A stretch of DNA of 64,000 nt from Eudoraea chungangensis (GTDB taxonomy: Bacteria > Bacteroidota > Bacteroidia > Flavobacteriales > Flavobacteriaceae): contig NZ_JARDUB010000004.1 of assembly GCF_029360665.1 (NCBI RefSeq), forward strand, positions 62,001 through 126,000, read 5' to 3'. Positions 1 through 10,000 of the stretch are shown here, piece after piece (the stretch's first letter is position 1; each line of letters opens with the position of its first letter). The translations under genes and the position numbers were made by a program. The notes under the pieces are model-generated. The model was given only the letters and a program-made list of their open reading frames with translations. It was not told the DNA's origin and searched no databases.

Positions 1-466
1 AGTCCGCATAACGAGATTCGTAATTATCTTCTAAATAAATTACCGAGTTCTCTTTCTTTGCGATTTCGAAGTTTTGTTTGTTTGCGTGCAAACCTAATAC
101 AAAGGTGCCTGCACCATGTGCATCCGATGTATGGGAGTCACAATGCACCGATACAAAAAGATCGGCATTGGCCTTGTTGGCTATTTCCCCTCTTACAAAT
201 AAATCGACAAAAGAATCGCTATCCCTGGTATATACAACCTTTATGTCTTGGTTAGACGATAGAATTCTGCCCACCTCCAAGACAATTTTAAGGGCGATGT
301 TCTTTTCCATATAACCATTCCCCAAATTACCAGGATCATGTCCACCATGACCAGCATCTAATACTACAACAAAAGGGTCATTGTCTTTCTGAAAAGAGAT
401 AAAGGAAAAGAGGGACGTTAAAACAACGAATAGAAAAAATGGAATAACAATAAACCGTTTCAACAT
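1..466 (-). CDS. N-acetylmuramoyl-L-alanine amidase, C-terminus cut by window edge
   Basis: Zinc-dependent amidase (Amidase_3/AmiC type) that cleaves the lactoyl-alanine bond of peptidoglycan in the periplasm. Translation from the ATG at 466 gives 155 residues before the edge. Residues 1-25 form a hydrophobic signal or anchor. DAGHGGHDPG at about 38-47 holds the first zinc ligand (His40), Glu54 in GYMEKN is the second, and His108 in SVHCDSH is the third. The C-terminal half, including the catalytic Glu, lies beyond the left edge. The gene is divergent from lptD. The domain call is firm; the exact subfamily is not resolvable from the fragment. Confidence 0.9.
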   Translation of the reverse strand, partial: MLKRFIVIPFFLFVVLTSLFSFISFQKDNDPFVVVLDAGHGGHDPGNLGNGYMEKNIALKIVLEVGRILSSNQDIKVVYTRDSDSFVDLFVRGEIANKANADLFVSVHCDSHTSDAHGAGTFVLGLHANKQNFEIAKKENSVIYLEDNYESRYAD

Positions 467-664
467 CTACAATAATTAAGATTCATATAACTTGTGATAC
501 ATAACTTGACGAATTCTTGATACCACTAAAACACATTTACTCTAATTATACCCTTTTTTGATAACCCTCAAAGCAACGCAAATAAATATGGGCTTCTTGT
601 TTTGTGGCATCGTCAGGAGGTTAAATTTATTGTAATGTGCTGTAAGCGGACCAAAAAATATATG

Positions 665-672
665 TAAGTTTG
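665..672 (+). promoter_or_regulatory. candidate flavobacterial -7 box for lptD
   Basis: TAAGTTTG matches the Bacteroidota -7 consensus TAnnTTTG and lies 46 bases before the lptD start. No good TTG -33 element sits at the usual 17-23 base distance, so this is a partial match only. Confidence 0.4.
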
Positions 673-718
673 ACTTCAAAATCGAAGCCTTACCATTACA
701 AAAATAGGATATATCGCT

Positions 719-3418
719 TTGCAATCAAACAAACACTATCTTCTTTTCTTTTTGTTAGTAATTATGGGTCCTTCCGCCTTATTTGCACAAGAAGATTTTA
801 TTAAGCCCCTTCCCATAAAGGCGGTGCAAGATAGCATAACAGCTCCTTTGATGCCAGCTCCTGTCCGCCGAGATACCGTAGTAACAGATTCTTTAGAAAA
901 CGACTCTATTCAAACCAAATCGGGAATGTTAACCGATAAAATTAAATACAAGGCAAAAGACTATGTCAAACTAAGTCAAAAGGATCAAAAGATTTATTTA
1001 TACAATGAAGCGGAGATTTATTATGAAGACACCGAATTAAAAGCTGGGGTGATTATCTTAGACTATATTAAGAATGAAGTCTATGCCGGGAGGCTAAAAG
1101 ATTCCCTTGGTAATTACTCTCAGACCCCATATTTTAAACAAGGAGACAATATCGTTATACCCGATAGCATTCGGTTTAATTTTGATACACAAAAGGCACT
1201 TATTTTTAATTCTAGAACCGAACAACAAGCTGGTTTAGGGCAGTTAGGAAGCGACGCGATGAAGGTTTATGCCAACATTACGAAAAAAGAGAATGATTCT
1301 GTGTATTTCTTAAGTGAAGGCAAGTTAACCACATCAAAAGACACCATTAATCCAGACTATTATATTAGAATTCGGAAAGCCAAGTTTGTTCCCAAGAAGA
1401 AAGTAATTGCAGGCTTTAGTAATATTTATATCGCCGATGTGCCAACTCCGGTGGCCTTGCCCTTTGCTTATTTCCCTTTAACCTCAGGCCGAACGGCTGG
1501 TGTGATGATGCCCACTTTTGGTAATGATCCAGACAGGGGGTATTTTTTACAGAATCTGGGATATTACATTCCAATAAGCGATTATGCAGATCTAACGGTA
1601 ACGGGCGACTTATACACTAATGGGAGTTGGGGGTTCAGGGCGCAATCTGTTTATGCCAAAAAATATAAATACAGAGGAAATTTCAACTTTAGATACGAAA
1701 ATCAGATTACTAGTCAAAAGGGTTTTGATGATTATAGCAGAGGTACAATTTATAATATACAAATATCTCATTCGCAAGATTCTAAAGCCAATCCAAATTC
1801 TCGTTTATCCGCTTCTGTCAACTTGGGTAGTAGTCAGTATTATCGTAATTCTTTGTTACAACAGAATCTTCCTAATACACAGATCAATAATTTATCTTCT
1901 TCTATTTCATATTCCAAAACTTTCCCGGCATATCCGTCGGTTAACCTAAGTCTTACAGCAACACACAACCAAAACACCAATACCGAAGCCGTAGATTTAA
2001 CCTTACCTACACTACAGGCTAGTTTGGAGAGAATATTTCCCTTTGCTAAAAGGGAGGGTATAAAAAAAGGAGCTTTTCAAAATATAAATTTTCAGTACGA
2101 TTTAAATGCCAGAAACAGTATAAGTACTACCAATGAAGATTTTGGTACGGCCAAAATGTTTGACAATGCGAAAGTTGGCGCTCGGCATAGAATTCCTATC
2201 AGTACAAACTTCAAGGTAGCTAAGTTTTTAAGTGTTAGTATGGGTGGAACTTATGAAGATGTTTGGACACTGCAGACCTTTAATCAAAGATTTGATGAAG
2301 AAACCCAGACGGTAGTTACAGATACCATAAGTGGGTTTGACCGATTTAATCAATACAATCTTAGTTCAAGTCTTGGAACTACAGTTTATGGAACCTTTAA
2401 CCTTGGGGAAGACAAAAAAATTCAGGCTATTCGGCATGTTATGAGGCCATCTGTTAGTTATGGCTATGCCCCCTCTTTTGAGCAGTATTACGATGAATAT
2501 ATCAATGGGGTTACAGGGGATACCGTTTCCTATACCCGTTTTCAAAATACGCTATATGGTGTCCCAAGCAGAGGGCAATCGAGCAACCTAAGTTTTTCTC
2601 TGGCAAATTCCTTGGAAGCCAAAGTCCGAAATAAAGATTCCACTAAGTTGGAACCAAAAAAGGTTTTCCTGTTAAATAGTTTTAATTTTTCTACAGGCTA
2701 CAATTTTGAATCCGACTCATTAAACTTAAATCCCCTTGCCATTACCGGAGGCACTAATATCTTGGACAATAAAATGTCTATTAACTTTGGCGCAAGTTTG
2801 GATCCTTATGCTATAGATAATAATGGAACAAGGATTAATACCTTTAATATTGCCAATGGAGGAAGCCTATTTAGACTTACCTCTGCAAGAGCTAATATAA
2901 GTTACTCTATTAGTAGTGAAGATTTTAATCCTACCAGGGATAGAGAGGAATATCCAACGGAAGGGGATATTTATGTGGCAGCCAGTGGTGGAAGAACAGA
3001 TGATCTGTTTGGAAAAGCAAATAATTTTGATGAAAGCAGGTTTGACGATGAAGATGAATTAAATAAAGAAAACCCGATTTACCAGAACAAAATTCCCTGG
3101 GACCTGAGATTGCAATATGCGCTTTCCTATAGTAATACCAACCGGCAAAATGATTTTACCAACAATTCACTTATGTTTTCTGGTAATGTTACCTTGTCTC
3201 CTGGGTGGGATGTTGGTGTTTCTTCTGGTTACGACTTTAAGGGTAAAGGTTTTACCGTTACCCAGCTACGGTTTCGAAGGGACTTGGGAAGTTTTAAACT
3301 CAACTTTGATTGGACACCCTTTGGAGATTTTGAAAGGTGGTATTTCTTTATAGGTATAAAGAGCTCTTTACTCAAAGACCTTAAATGGGAAAATAGGAGT
3401 CAGCCTCCTCCACGTTAA
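719..3418 (+). CDS. lptD: LPS-assembly outer-membrane protein LptD
   Basis: Outer-membrane beta-barrel that inserts lipopolysaccharide into the outer leaflet. The 899 residues start with a signal peptide of about 23 residues ending FAQ, then an OstA-like periplasmic region at roughly 60-240 with repeated short beta strands, then a long barrel rich in alternating aromatic and polar residues and ending in an aromatic-rich strand. The PLTSGRTAGVMMP segment at about 250-265 is typical of the Bacteroidota form. The start is TTG at 719: no in-frame ATG exists nearby upstream, and this start gives a complete signal peptide. The neighbourhood of a divergent amidase and downstream ridA is common in flavobacteria. 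The family call is based on recognised sequence character. Confidence 0.85.
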   Translation: MQSNKHYLLFFLLVIMGPSALFAQEDFIKPLPIKAVQDSITAPLMPAPVRRDTVVTDSLENDSIQTKSGMLTDKIKYKAKDYVKLSQKDQKIYLYNEAEIYYEDTELKAGVIILDYIKNEVYAGRLKDSLGNYSQTPYFKQGDNIVIPDSIRFNFDTQKALIFNSRTEQQAGLGQLGSDAMKVYANITKKENDSVYFLSEGKLTTSKDTINPDYYIRIRKAKFVPKKKVIAGFSNIYIADVPTPVALPFAYFPLTSGRTAGVMMPTFGNDPDRGYFLQNLGYYIPISDYADLTVTGDLYTNGSWGFRAQSVYAKKYKYRGNFNFRYENQITSQKGFDDYSRGTIYNIQISHSQDSKANPNSRLSASVNLGSSQYYRNSLLQQNLPNTQINNLSSSISYSKTFPAYPSVNLSLTATHNQNTNTEAVDLTLPTLQASLERIFPFAKREGIKKGAFQNINFQYDLNARNSISTTNEDFGTAKMFDNAKVGARHRIPISTNFKVAKFLSVSMGGTYEDVWTLQTFNQRFDEETQTVVTDTISGFDRFNQYNLSSSLGTTVYGTFNLGEDKKIQAIRHVMRPSVSYGYAPSFEQYYDEYINGVTGDTVSYTRFQNTLYGVPSRGQSSNLSFSLANSLEAKVRNKDSTKLEPKKVFLLNSFNFSTGYNFESDSLNLNPLAITGGTNILDNKMSINFGASLDPYAIDNNGTRINTFNIANGGSLFRLTSARANISYSISSEDFNPTRDREEYPTEGDIYVAASGGRTDDLFGKANNFDESRFDDEDELNKENPIYQNKIPWDLRLQYALSYSNTNRQNDFTNNSLMFSGNVTLSPGWDVGVSSGYDFKGKGFTVTQLRFRRDLGSFKLNFDWTPFGDFERWYFFIGIKSSLLKDLKWENRSQPPPR

Positions 3419-3467
3419 AGAAATTAATACAAGGCACCCAATACCTTGAAAACAAAAAATAGAACTA

Positions 3468-3848
3468 ATGAAAGAAAATATTTCAACCGTAAATGCACCA
3501 GCAGCCATTGGTCCTTATAGCCAGGCTATTTTAAGTAATAATACGCTTTATATTTCAGGCCAAATTCCATTAAACCCAACCAATGGAGAGTTAGTGTCGA
3601 CAGGAATCGAAGGAGAAACTGCACAGTGCATGAAAAATATAGAAGCTATCCTAACTGCAGCTGAAATGACTTTTGAGCAGGTAGTTAAGGCCACTATATT
3701 TATCAGAGATATGGGCCAGTTTTCTCTTATCAATGCAGTGTATAGTTCTTATTTTGATGGGATAATTCCTCCGGCACGTGAAACCGTAGAAGTTTCCAGA
3801 CTCCCTAAGGATGTTAATATTGAAATATCGATGATAGCCGTTAGATAA
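3468..3848 (+). CDS. ridA: RidA family reactive intermediate/imine deaminase
   Basis: Small cytoplasmic enzyme (126 residues, the usual length) that hydrolyses reactive enamine/imine intermediates made by PLP enzymes such as threonine dehydratase. The N-terminal APAAIGPYSQA and the C-terminal PPARETVEVSRLP signatures are both present; the Arg in PPARE is the conserved carboxylate-binding residue. It starts 49 bases after lptD and may be cotranscribed with it. Its last 8 bases overlap the convergent kinase gene. Confidence 0.95.
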   Translation: MKENISTVNAPAAIGPYSQAILSNNTLYISGQIPLNPTNGELVSTGIEGETAQCMKNIEAILTAAEMTFEQVVKATIFIRDMGQFSLINAVYSSYFDGIIPPARETVEVSRLPKDVNIEISMIAVR

Positions 3849-4692
3849 TTTCTCTGTGGAATTCTACCAAGCCTTCAATGGGACGCTGTCTTATAACACC
3901 AAGAATTAAGTCGTTTCTTTCTAAAACAGCCAAAAGCTCATCTTTTAAAAAGTATGCAATACTCCCAACAAAACTTATTGGCACTTTTGTAGCTAACTCA
4001 AATTGCATAATGTAATTATTTACAAATTGCTGCAATCCCTTATCTATTACCCCTTTGCAGTAAGGATGATCTTTATTTTCAATTAAGAATTTAGCAAAAG
4101 TTGCGAGATAAGTATTGGGATTAGGTTGCTTATATAGGTTCTCTTTTATTACATCGGCCTCTAAATTGTATTCCTTACTAAATTTTAGTGCCAAGGCCTG
4201 TGGCATTTTATGAAAGTAATAATCGCGTATTAATTTTCGTCCAAAGAAATTTCCGCTACCATCATCCATCGGTATATAACCTAAAGAAACTACTTTTTGA
4301 AAAAGTTGATGCCCATCGTAATAACTACAGTTAGAACCGGTGCCTAAAATGCAGACAATGGCCTGATGCCCAATTTTGGTAGTACTGTAAATCGCGGCAT
4401 AGGTATCCTCTTGCACTTCTGCTTTGGCATTTGGAAAGAAGTTTTTAAAAATTCTATTTAAAAAACCTTTCATTCGGTCGGTTCCGCAGCCAGCACCATA
4501 GAAATACAGATGCTTAACTTTATCCTTATTTTTAGACAGTTCAAAATTATTTGCCAATCTGTCTTCAATAACTTCACGGGTTAAAACTTCAGGACTTAAG
4601 CCCAGTGTTTGGGTCATAAACAATTCTTTTCCCTTACTGTCCAAGGCAATCCAGTCCGACTTGGTTGCACCGCTATCAACTATTAAAATCAT
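3841..4692 (-). CDS. BadF/BadG-type N-acetylglucosamine kinase
   Basis: ASKHA-fold sugar kinase of 283 residues. The start DSGATKSDW (phosphate-1 loop) and the later CILGTGSNC (phosphate-2) and FVGSIAYF (adenosine) motifs place it in the BadF/BadG/BcrA/BcrD group, whose flavobacterial members are annotated as GlcNAc kinases. The ATG at 4692 is preferred over a GTG two codons upstream because it begins directly at the conserved strand. It lies downstream of gapA in the same direction, separated by a terminator-like hairpin. Substrate is inferred from the family and not certain; it could phosphorylate another hexose. Confidence 0.8.
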   Translation of the reverse strand: MILIVDSGATKSDWIALDSKGKELFMTQTLGLSPEVLTREVIEDRLANNFELSKNKDKVKHLYFYGAGCGTDRMKGFLNRIFKNFFPNAKAEVQEDTYAAIYSTTKIGHQAIVCILGTGSNCSYYDGHQLFQKVVSLGYIPMDDGSGNFFGRKLIRDYYFHKMPQALALKFSKEYNLEADVIKENLYKQPNPNTYLATFAKFLIENKDHPYCKGVIDKGLQQFVNNYIMQFELATKVPISFVGSIAYFLKDELLAVLERNDLILGVIRQRPIEGLVEFHREII

Positions 4693-4704
4693 ATTCACTT
4701 AGCC

Positions 4705-4750
4705 TTAAAAAAGAATCCCCAAAGAAGCTTAATAACCTTTTTGAGGATTC
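4705..4750 (-). terminator. candidate terminator after gapA
   Basis: On the minus strand GAATCCTC (4743-4750) pairs with GGGGATTC (4713-4720), one G-U pair, followed at once by a run of T. It sits just after the gapA stop, so it probably ends the pfkA-gapA transcript. Confidence 0.5.
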
Positions 4751-4776
4751 CTCATTTACAATTATTTAAACTCTTC

Positions 4777-5781
<1,005 letters not shown>

Positions 5782-5800
5782 TTATTGATTAAGATTAAAA

Positions 5801-6790
5801 CTATATTGTCATGATATCCGAAACTCTTATAAGTTCCTTATCAATTTTTGTTTTCCCTTTGATGGCTTCTTCCACCGGGGTTAATGTTATTTGATTATCC
5901 ATTATACCCGCCATAAGCGAACTTTTACCTTCTAATAAGGCCTCTACAGACTTCACACCCATTCTGCTCGCCAGAACTCTATCGAAACAGCTTGGTGCAC
6001 CTCCTCGTTGCATATGTCCTAAAACGCATACCCTTACGTCATAAATTGGAAGGTTCTTTTCTACATATTCCTTAAGTTCGTATACGTTTTTTCCGGTTGT
6101 TTTGTCTCCTTCAGCAACTACTACAATACTCGAAGATTTACCTCTTGCTTTACTGCGTTTTAACGAGTCTAACAATCTCTCAAGACCCAAATCTTCTTCT
6201 GGTATTAGAATTTCTTCTGCTCCGGCGCCGACCCCTGAGTTCAGTGCAATATGGCCAACATCCCTTCCCATGACTTCTACAAAAAATAATCTATGGTGGG
6301 AACTGGCCGTATCCCGTATTTTATCAATGGCATCTACCACGGTGTTCAGTGCAGTATCGAAGCCAAGTGTATATCTCGTACCAAAAATGTCATTATCAAT
6401 GGTTCCAGGAATACCAATAAAAGGAATTTTATGTTCTCTATAAAAGGCTAGAGCACCAGTAAAACTGCCATCCCCCCCTATTACAACAAAAGCATCTATA
6501 TTATTAGCTACAAGTTGATCATAGGCTTTCTTCCTACCTTCCACCGTTCTAAAATCATCGCATCGCGCAGATTTTAAAATTGTTCCTCCCTTATTGATAA
6601 TATTATTTACGCTTCTTGCATTCATAGGGATAAAGTCTCCTTCAATCATCCCTTCATACCCTCTATATATTCCTATACAATCTTTATTTAAATAAGCACA
6701 GGTACGCACTACTGATCGTATGGCGGCATTCATACCCGGAGAATCTCCTCCTGAAGTGAAAACCGCAATTTTTTTAATTTCTGAACTCAT
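5801..6790 (-). CDS. pfkA: ATP-dependent 6-phosphofructokinase
   Basis: Phosphorylates fructose-6-phosphate to the 1,6-bisphosphate. The 329 residues carry TSGGDSPGMNAAIR at 12-25, GGDGS at 105-109 (the Gly form typical of ATP use rather than pyrophosphate), the catalytic PGTIDND at 128-134, and the MGRDVGHIAL substrate loop. It is the first gene of a pair with gapA and its start is preceded by a -7 box at 6808-6815. Confidence 0.96.
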   Translation of the reverse strand: MSSEIKKIAVFTSGGDSPGMNAAIRSVVRTCAYLNKDCIGIYRGYEGMIEGDFIPMNARSVNNIINKGGTILKSARCDDFRTVEGRKKAYDQLVANNIDAFVVIGGDGSFTGALAFYREHKIPFIGIPGTIDNDIFGTRYTLGFDTALNTVVDAIDKIRDTASSHHRLFFVEVMGRDVGHIALNSGVGAGAEEILIPEEDLGLERLLDSLKRSKARGKSSSIVVVAEGDKTTGKNVYELKEYVEKNLPIYDVRVCVLGHMQRGGAPSCFDRVLASRMGVKSVEALLEGKSSLMAGIMDNQITLTPVEEAIKGKTKIDKELIRVSDIMTI

Positions 6791-6807
6791 AGAAAAATTT
6801 AGAAATG

Positions 6808-6815
6808 CAAAAATA
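6808..6815 (-). promoter_or_regulatory. candidate -7 box for pfkA-gapA
   Basis: On the minus strand TATTTTTG matches TAnnTTTG exactly, 17 bases before the pfkA ATG. A TTG at the right distance is missing (TTC instead), so only half of the promoter is clear. Confidence 0.45.
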
Positions 6816-7040
6816 CTAAACTTATCGGATAAAATGAATTGGATATCCCCTTATTTTAACAATTCTATTGACGATATCGTTGTAGCTGAAGCGGCCTGTA
6901 TCAAGAGATTATCGCTGAACCGCCCTTCGCGGAACTGTATACTTATAAAACAAGAAAATCTGAAGAAGTAATTTGAATAAAATCAGGTTATACAAATAAC
7001 AAAATTAACTTAGGATGTTAGTTAAAAAAAAGGAAATAGA

Positions 7041-10000
7041 CTATTTCAATTTTGGCCTATTAGGTTTGGGGTAAAACCTCACTAAACTATCTTGTCCCAT
7101 TACGGCCGACGGTTCCACCGCGGCCTGTTTAGGTACAGGCACTTCTTCTTGTTGTGGCTCTATCTCTTCTAATTCTTTGTTTCTAAATATCTTTTGCATC
7201 AATTCTTTAAATGTGTTAAAGTCTACTTCGTAAGCAATACCAATACCCTGGGTATACCCCTGTTGCTGTTGAAGAAATTGCTGAATTTCGTTTTCTCTAT
7301 TAAACACCTTCGCCCTTAAAGTCCCTTCATCGTTCAGCAATACCTGTACCTCGACATCTCCAGCGACAACTGTTTCTGTTACCCCTCCAACCGGAACACC
7401 AAAACGCCCATTAAACAAAACCTTATCACTTATCTGGGTAGATACTGTTACTCCTATTCTATTTTCTGTTTGAATATCATTAGGATCCAGGAAACCTTGT
7501 TCATAGGAGACCCCAAAATCTATTTTGTCATCTTCATCACCCAAAACTTGATTTAAGAGCCCCGAGGCGGTTTGAATTAGATTCCCTGTTACCGCCTGCT
7601 GATTAATCCCCGAGGTTTCACTTACAAAAGTTCCTTGAGCTAAGAGAAAAATGGCATTTCTTTCTTCAATTGTAGGGTCTTGCAATCTGTATTCCAATTC
7701 CGATTTTACCGTGGAACTTGTTCCGGGAAATTCAATACTCAAATCGATATTTGGTCTATCCAACTGCTCCGTAAGCCTTATTGTTACATCTGTTGGTATT
7801 CGTCGGCTATATCCGGCGTTATCTAAAAGGGGGGCCGGATTAGCATTCAAAGAATAGACAGCTTCCATATTTAAAACCGCCTCCAAGGGCTCGCCATCCC
7901 AAACCAAACTACCTCCCGGTTTCACACTAAAGGTTCTGTCGATAATCCCACCGAATTTATAATTAAACGCACCAGTCACTACCACAAAATCACCAAACAT
8001 ATTAAACTTCCCATTCGTATTTATCTCCATAAATACCAGTCCGGCCCCAGTTCCCTTCAAAGAACTTCCTGTCTTTTGATCAATGACGATTTCTACCTCC
8101 GCATCTGGGGTGACATCCAAATCAAATCTCAACTCCAAGCCCTCATACTTTTTTAACTGCCTCTCCATTTCCAAAGACTGTAGCTCGTCTTTTTCGATAA
8201 AAGTTATAAAGGAATAGTCTCCTACCGAGGCTACGTCGCTTATTGGAATTTTTAAAGAAGTTCCCTCTGCGGTGGCTCCTTCAAAAGTAATATTCAATGC
8301 AGTGGTGGGGCCATATATTCTACCTTTCCCCTTAACAAATCCCGTTCCATAGTAAAGAATTTCTTCTTCAAAAGGGGTGTTTAATATCAGGAACCGATTG
8401 TTTCCTGTATCTATATCCAAATCCATATTCCAGGTTTTGAAAAAATTGTGTTTAATCGTCCCCTGCAGTACAGATTTAGTCTTCATAGCCACATCTGTGA
8501 GACCTATATTCTGAAAGTCGAAGGTTTGATCATAAAGCCTAATAGACGCATTCTGGGCAAAATCATAATCTACGTTTAAGTAAGGCACCCCCAGACCAGC
8601 GTTATTTAAGGTTAAGACTCCATCGATATCCGGATTTCTTATATCCCCTTTAATCTGTACATTGCCATTGAGGTTTCCACGGATATTGGAAATAACATCT
8701 TCTCCGAGAGGGCTAAAGGGTGACAGATTGAAATCACTAAAAGAAGCCACTAAATCCGCTTTGGGAATCTTATCATTAGTCGTAAACTTTCCAAAAACCC
8801 CAAATTTCTCAAGCCCATTTTCTTTTATCTGGGAATTAACCGAAAACTCAGACAAATCCTTATTCCCAACAATACCAATGGTTAAATTTCCCAGATCCAC
8901 ACCATTAATTCCAAATTGGGAAATGTCCAAATTACATACTGGCAGGTAAATATTATCCTTTTGCAACACGTTGAGGGTCCCATTTATTTCACCCTTAAGT
9001 TTTAAAGAATCTATACTAGGGGCTATTTTGTTAAGAGAGACAATTTTAAATTGTAGTTCTAAGTCTTTGTAAGTAGAATCTGCTAATTGCCCTCTGAGTC
9101 TAATTTGTTCTCTATTCTCGTTGTTCATAACAATCTCTTCGATTGTAATGCTATCCAGAGTCTGGTTAAGAATTACTTTGTTTTTACTATTGCTGTTTCT
9201 GTTTAAAACCCATGTGTTGCCTTTAAAACTAACGTCTGATTTTTTAAGCCCTATTACAGACTTATTATCTTCGTTAAAAGTATGGTAGAAGTTTAAGTTG
9301 TAGCTATCATCATAGGCACTTCCTCCCTGAAATTCTGTTCTAAAAAAAAGAGTATCATTTAAGGTGGTGTTAATTAAATTAAACTCCTTTACATCATAAT
9401 ATGGGGTCTGAACATTTTGTACAGCCAGATACGTATTAAACAGAGGGTTTTTGTTGTCTATTCTAAAATCCACACTATCCAATTCGTTTGCAAAGGCTTT
9501 GATATGGGGAGATTTAAAATCAAGTTTAAAGTCTCCCTTGTCTGCTATAATATTACCTCGGATAAAAGTATTGGGACCAAAGGCTACCTCTGGAAAAAAC
9601 ACTTCAACTATCTTGTTGTATATTTTAAAATTAAATGCCAAAGTCTGCCCATTGGATATCTCAAAAGGTTTATAATTTGTATAAATACTACCAATAGAAT
9701 TTCTTACCAATTTACCTAGTTCTCTGACCTTAAATTTTCCCCGCATATAGCCTGTAATAATATCAGGAGAATTAATTTCAATATTTCGGGTAGAGTCTTT
9801 TGAGAAAGTGGAGACAATACTAAAATCGTCGAAATAATAGGTGTTGTTTATATTTTGATAACTAGTCTTAGAAAAACGGATGTCTCCTTCAATGTTCTGA
9901 TAAGAACTTCCCGTTATATCCATACTGACGTCCCCTTTGAAAATAGATACACTATCCTTTATAAAGTTCAAAGTTTTAAAATCGGCATATTCTACAAAAG

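Noticed and set aside
542-724. 60-codon minus-strand ORF between the amidase and lptD
   Set aside because: No family resemblance, it covers the lptD promoter region, and the composition fits non-coding DNA.
6720-6971. 83-codon plus-strand ORF overlapping the pfkA start
   Set aside because: Antisense shadow of pfkA extended into the intergenic region; no domain seen.
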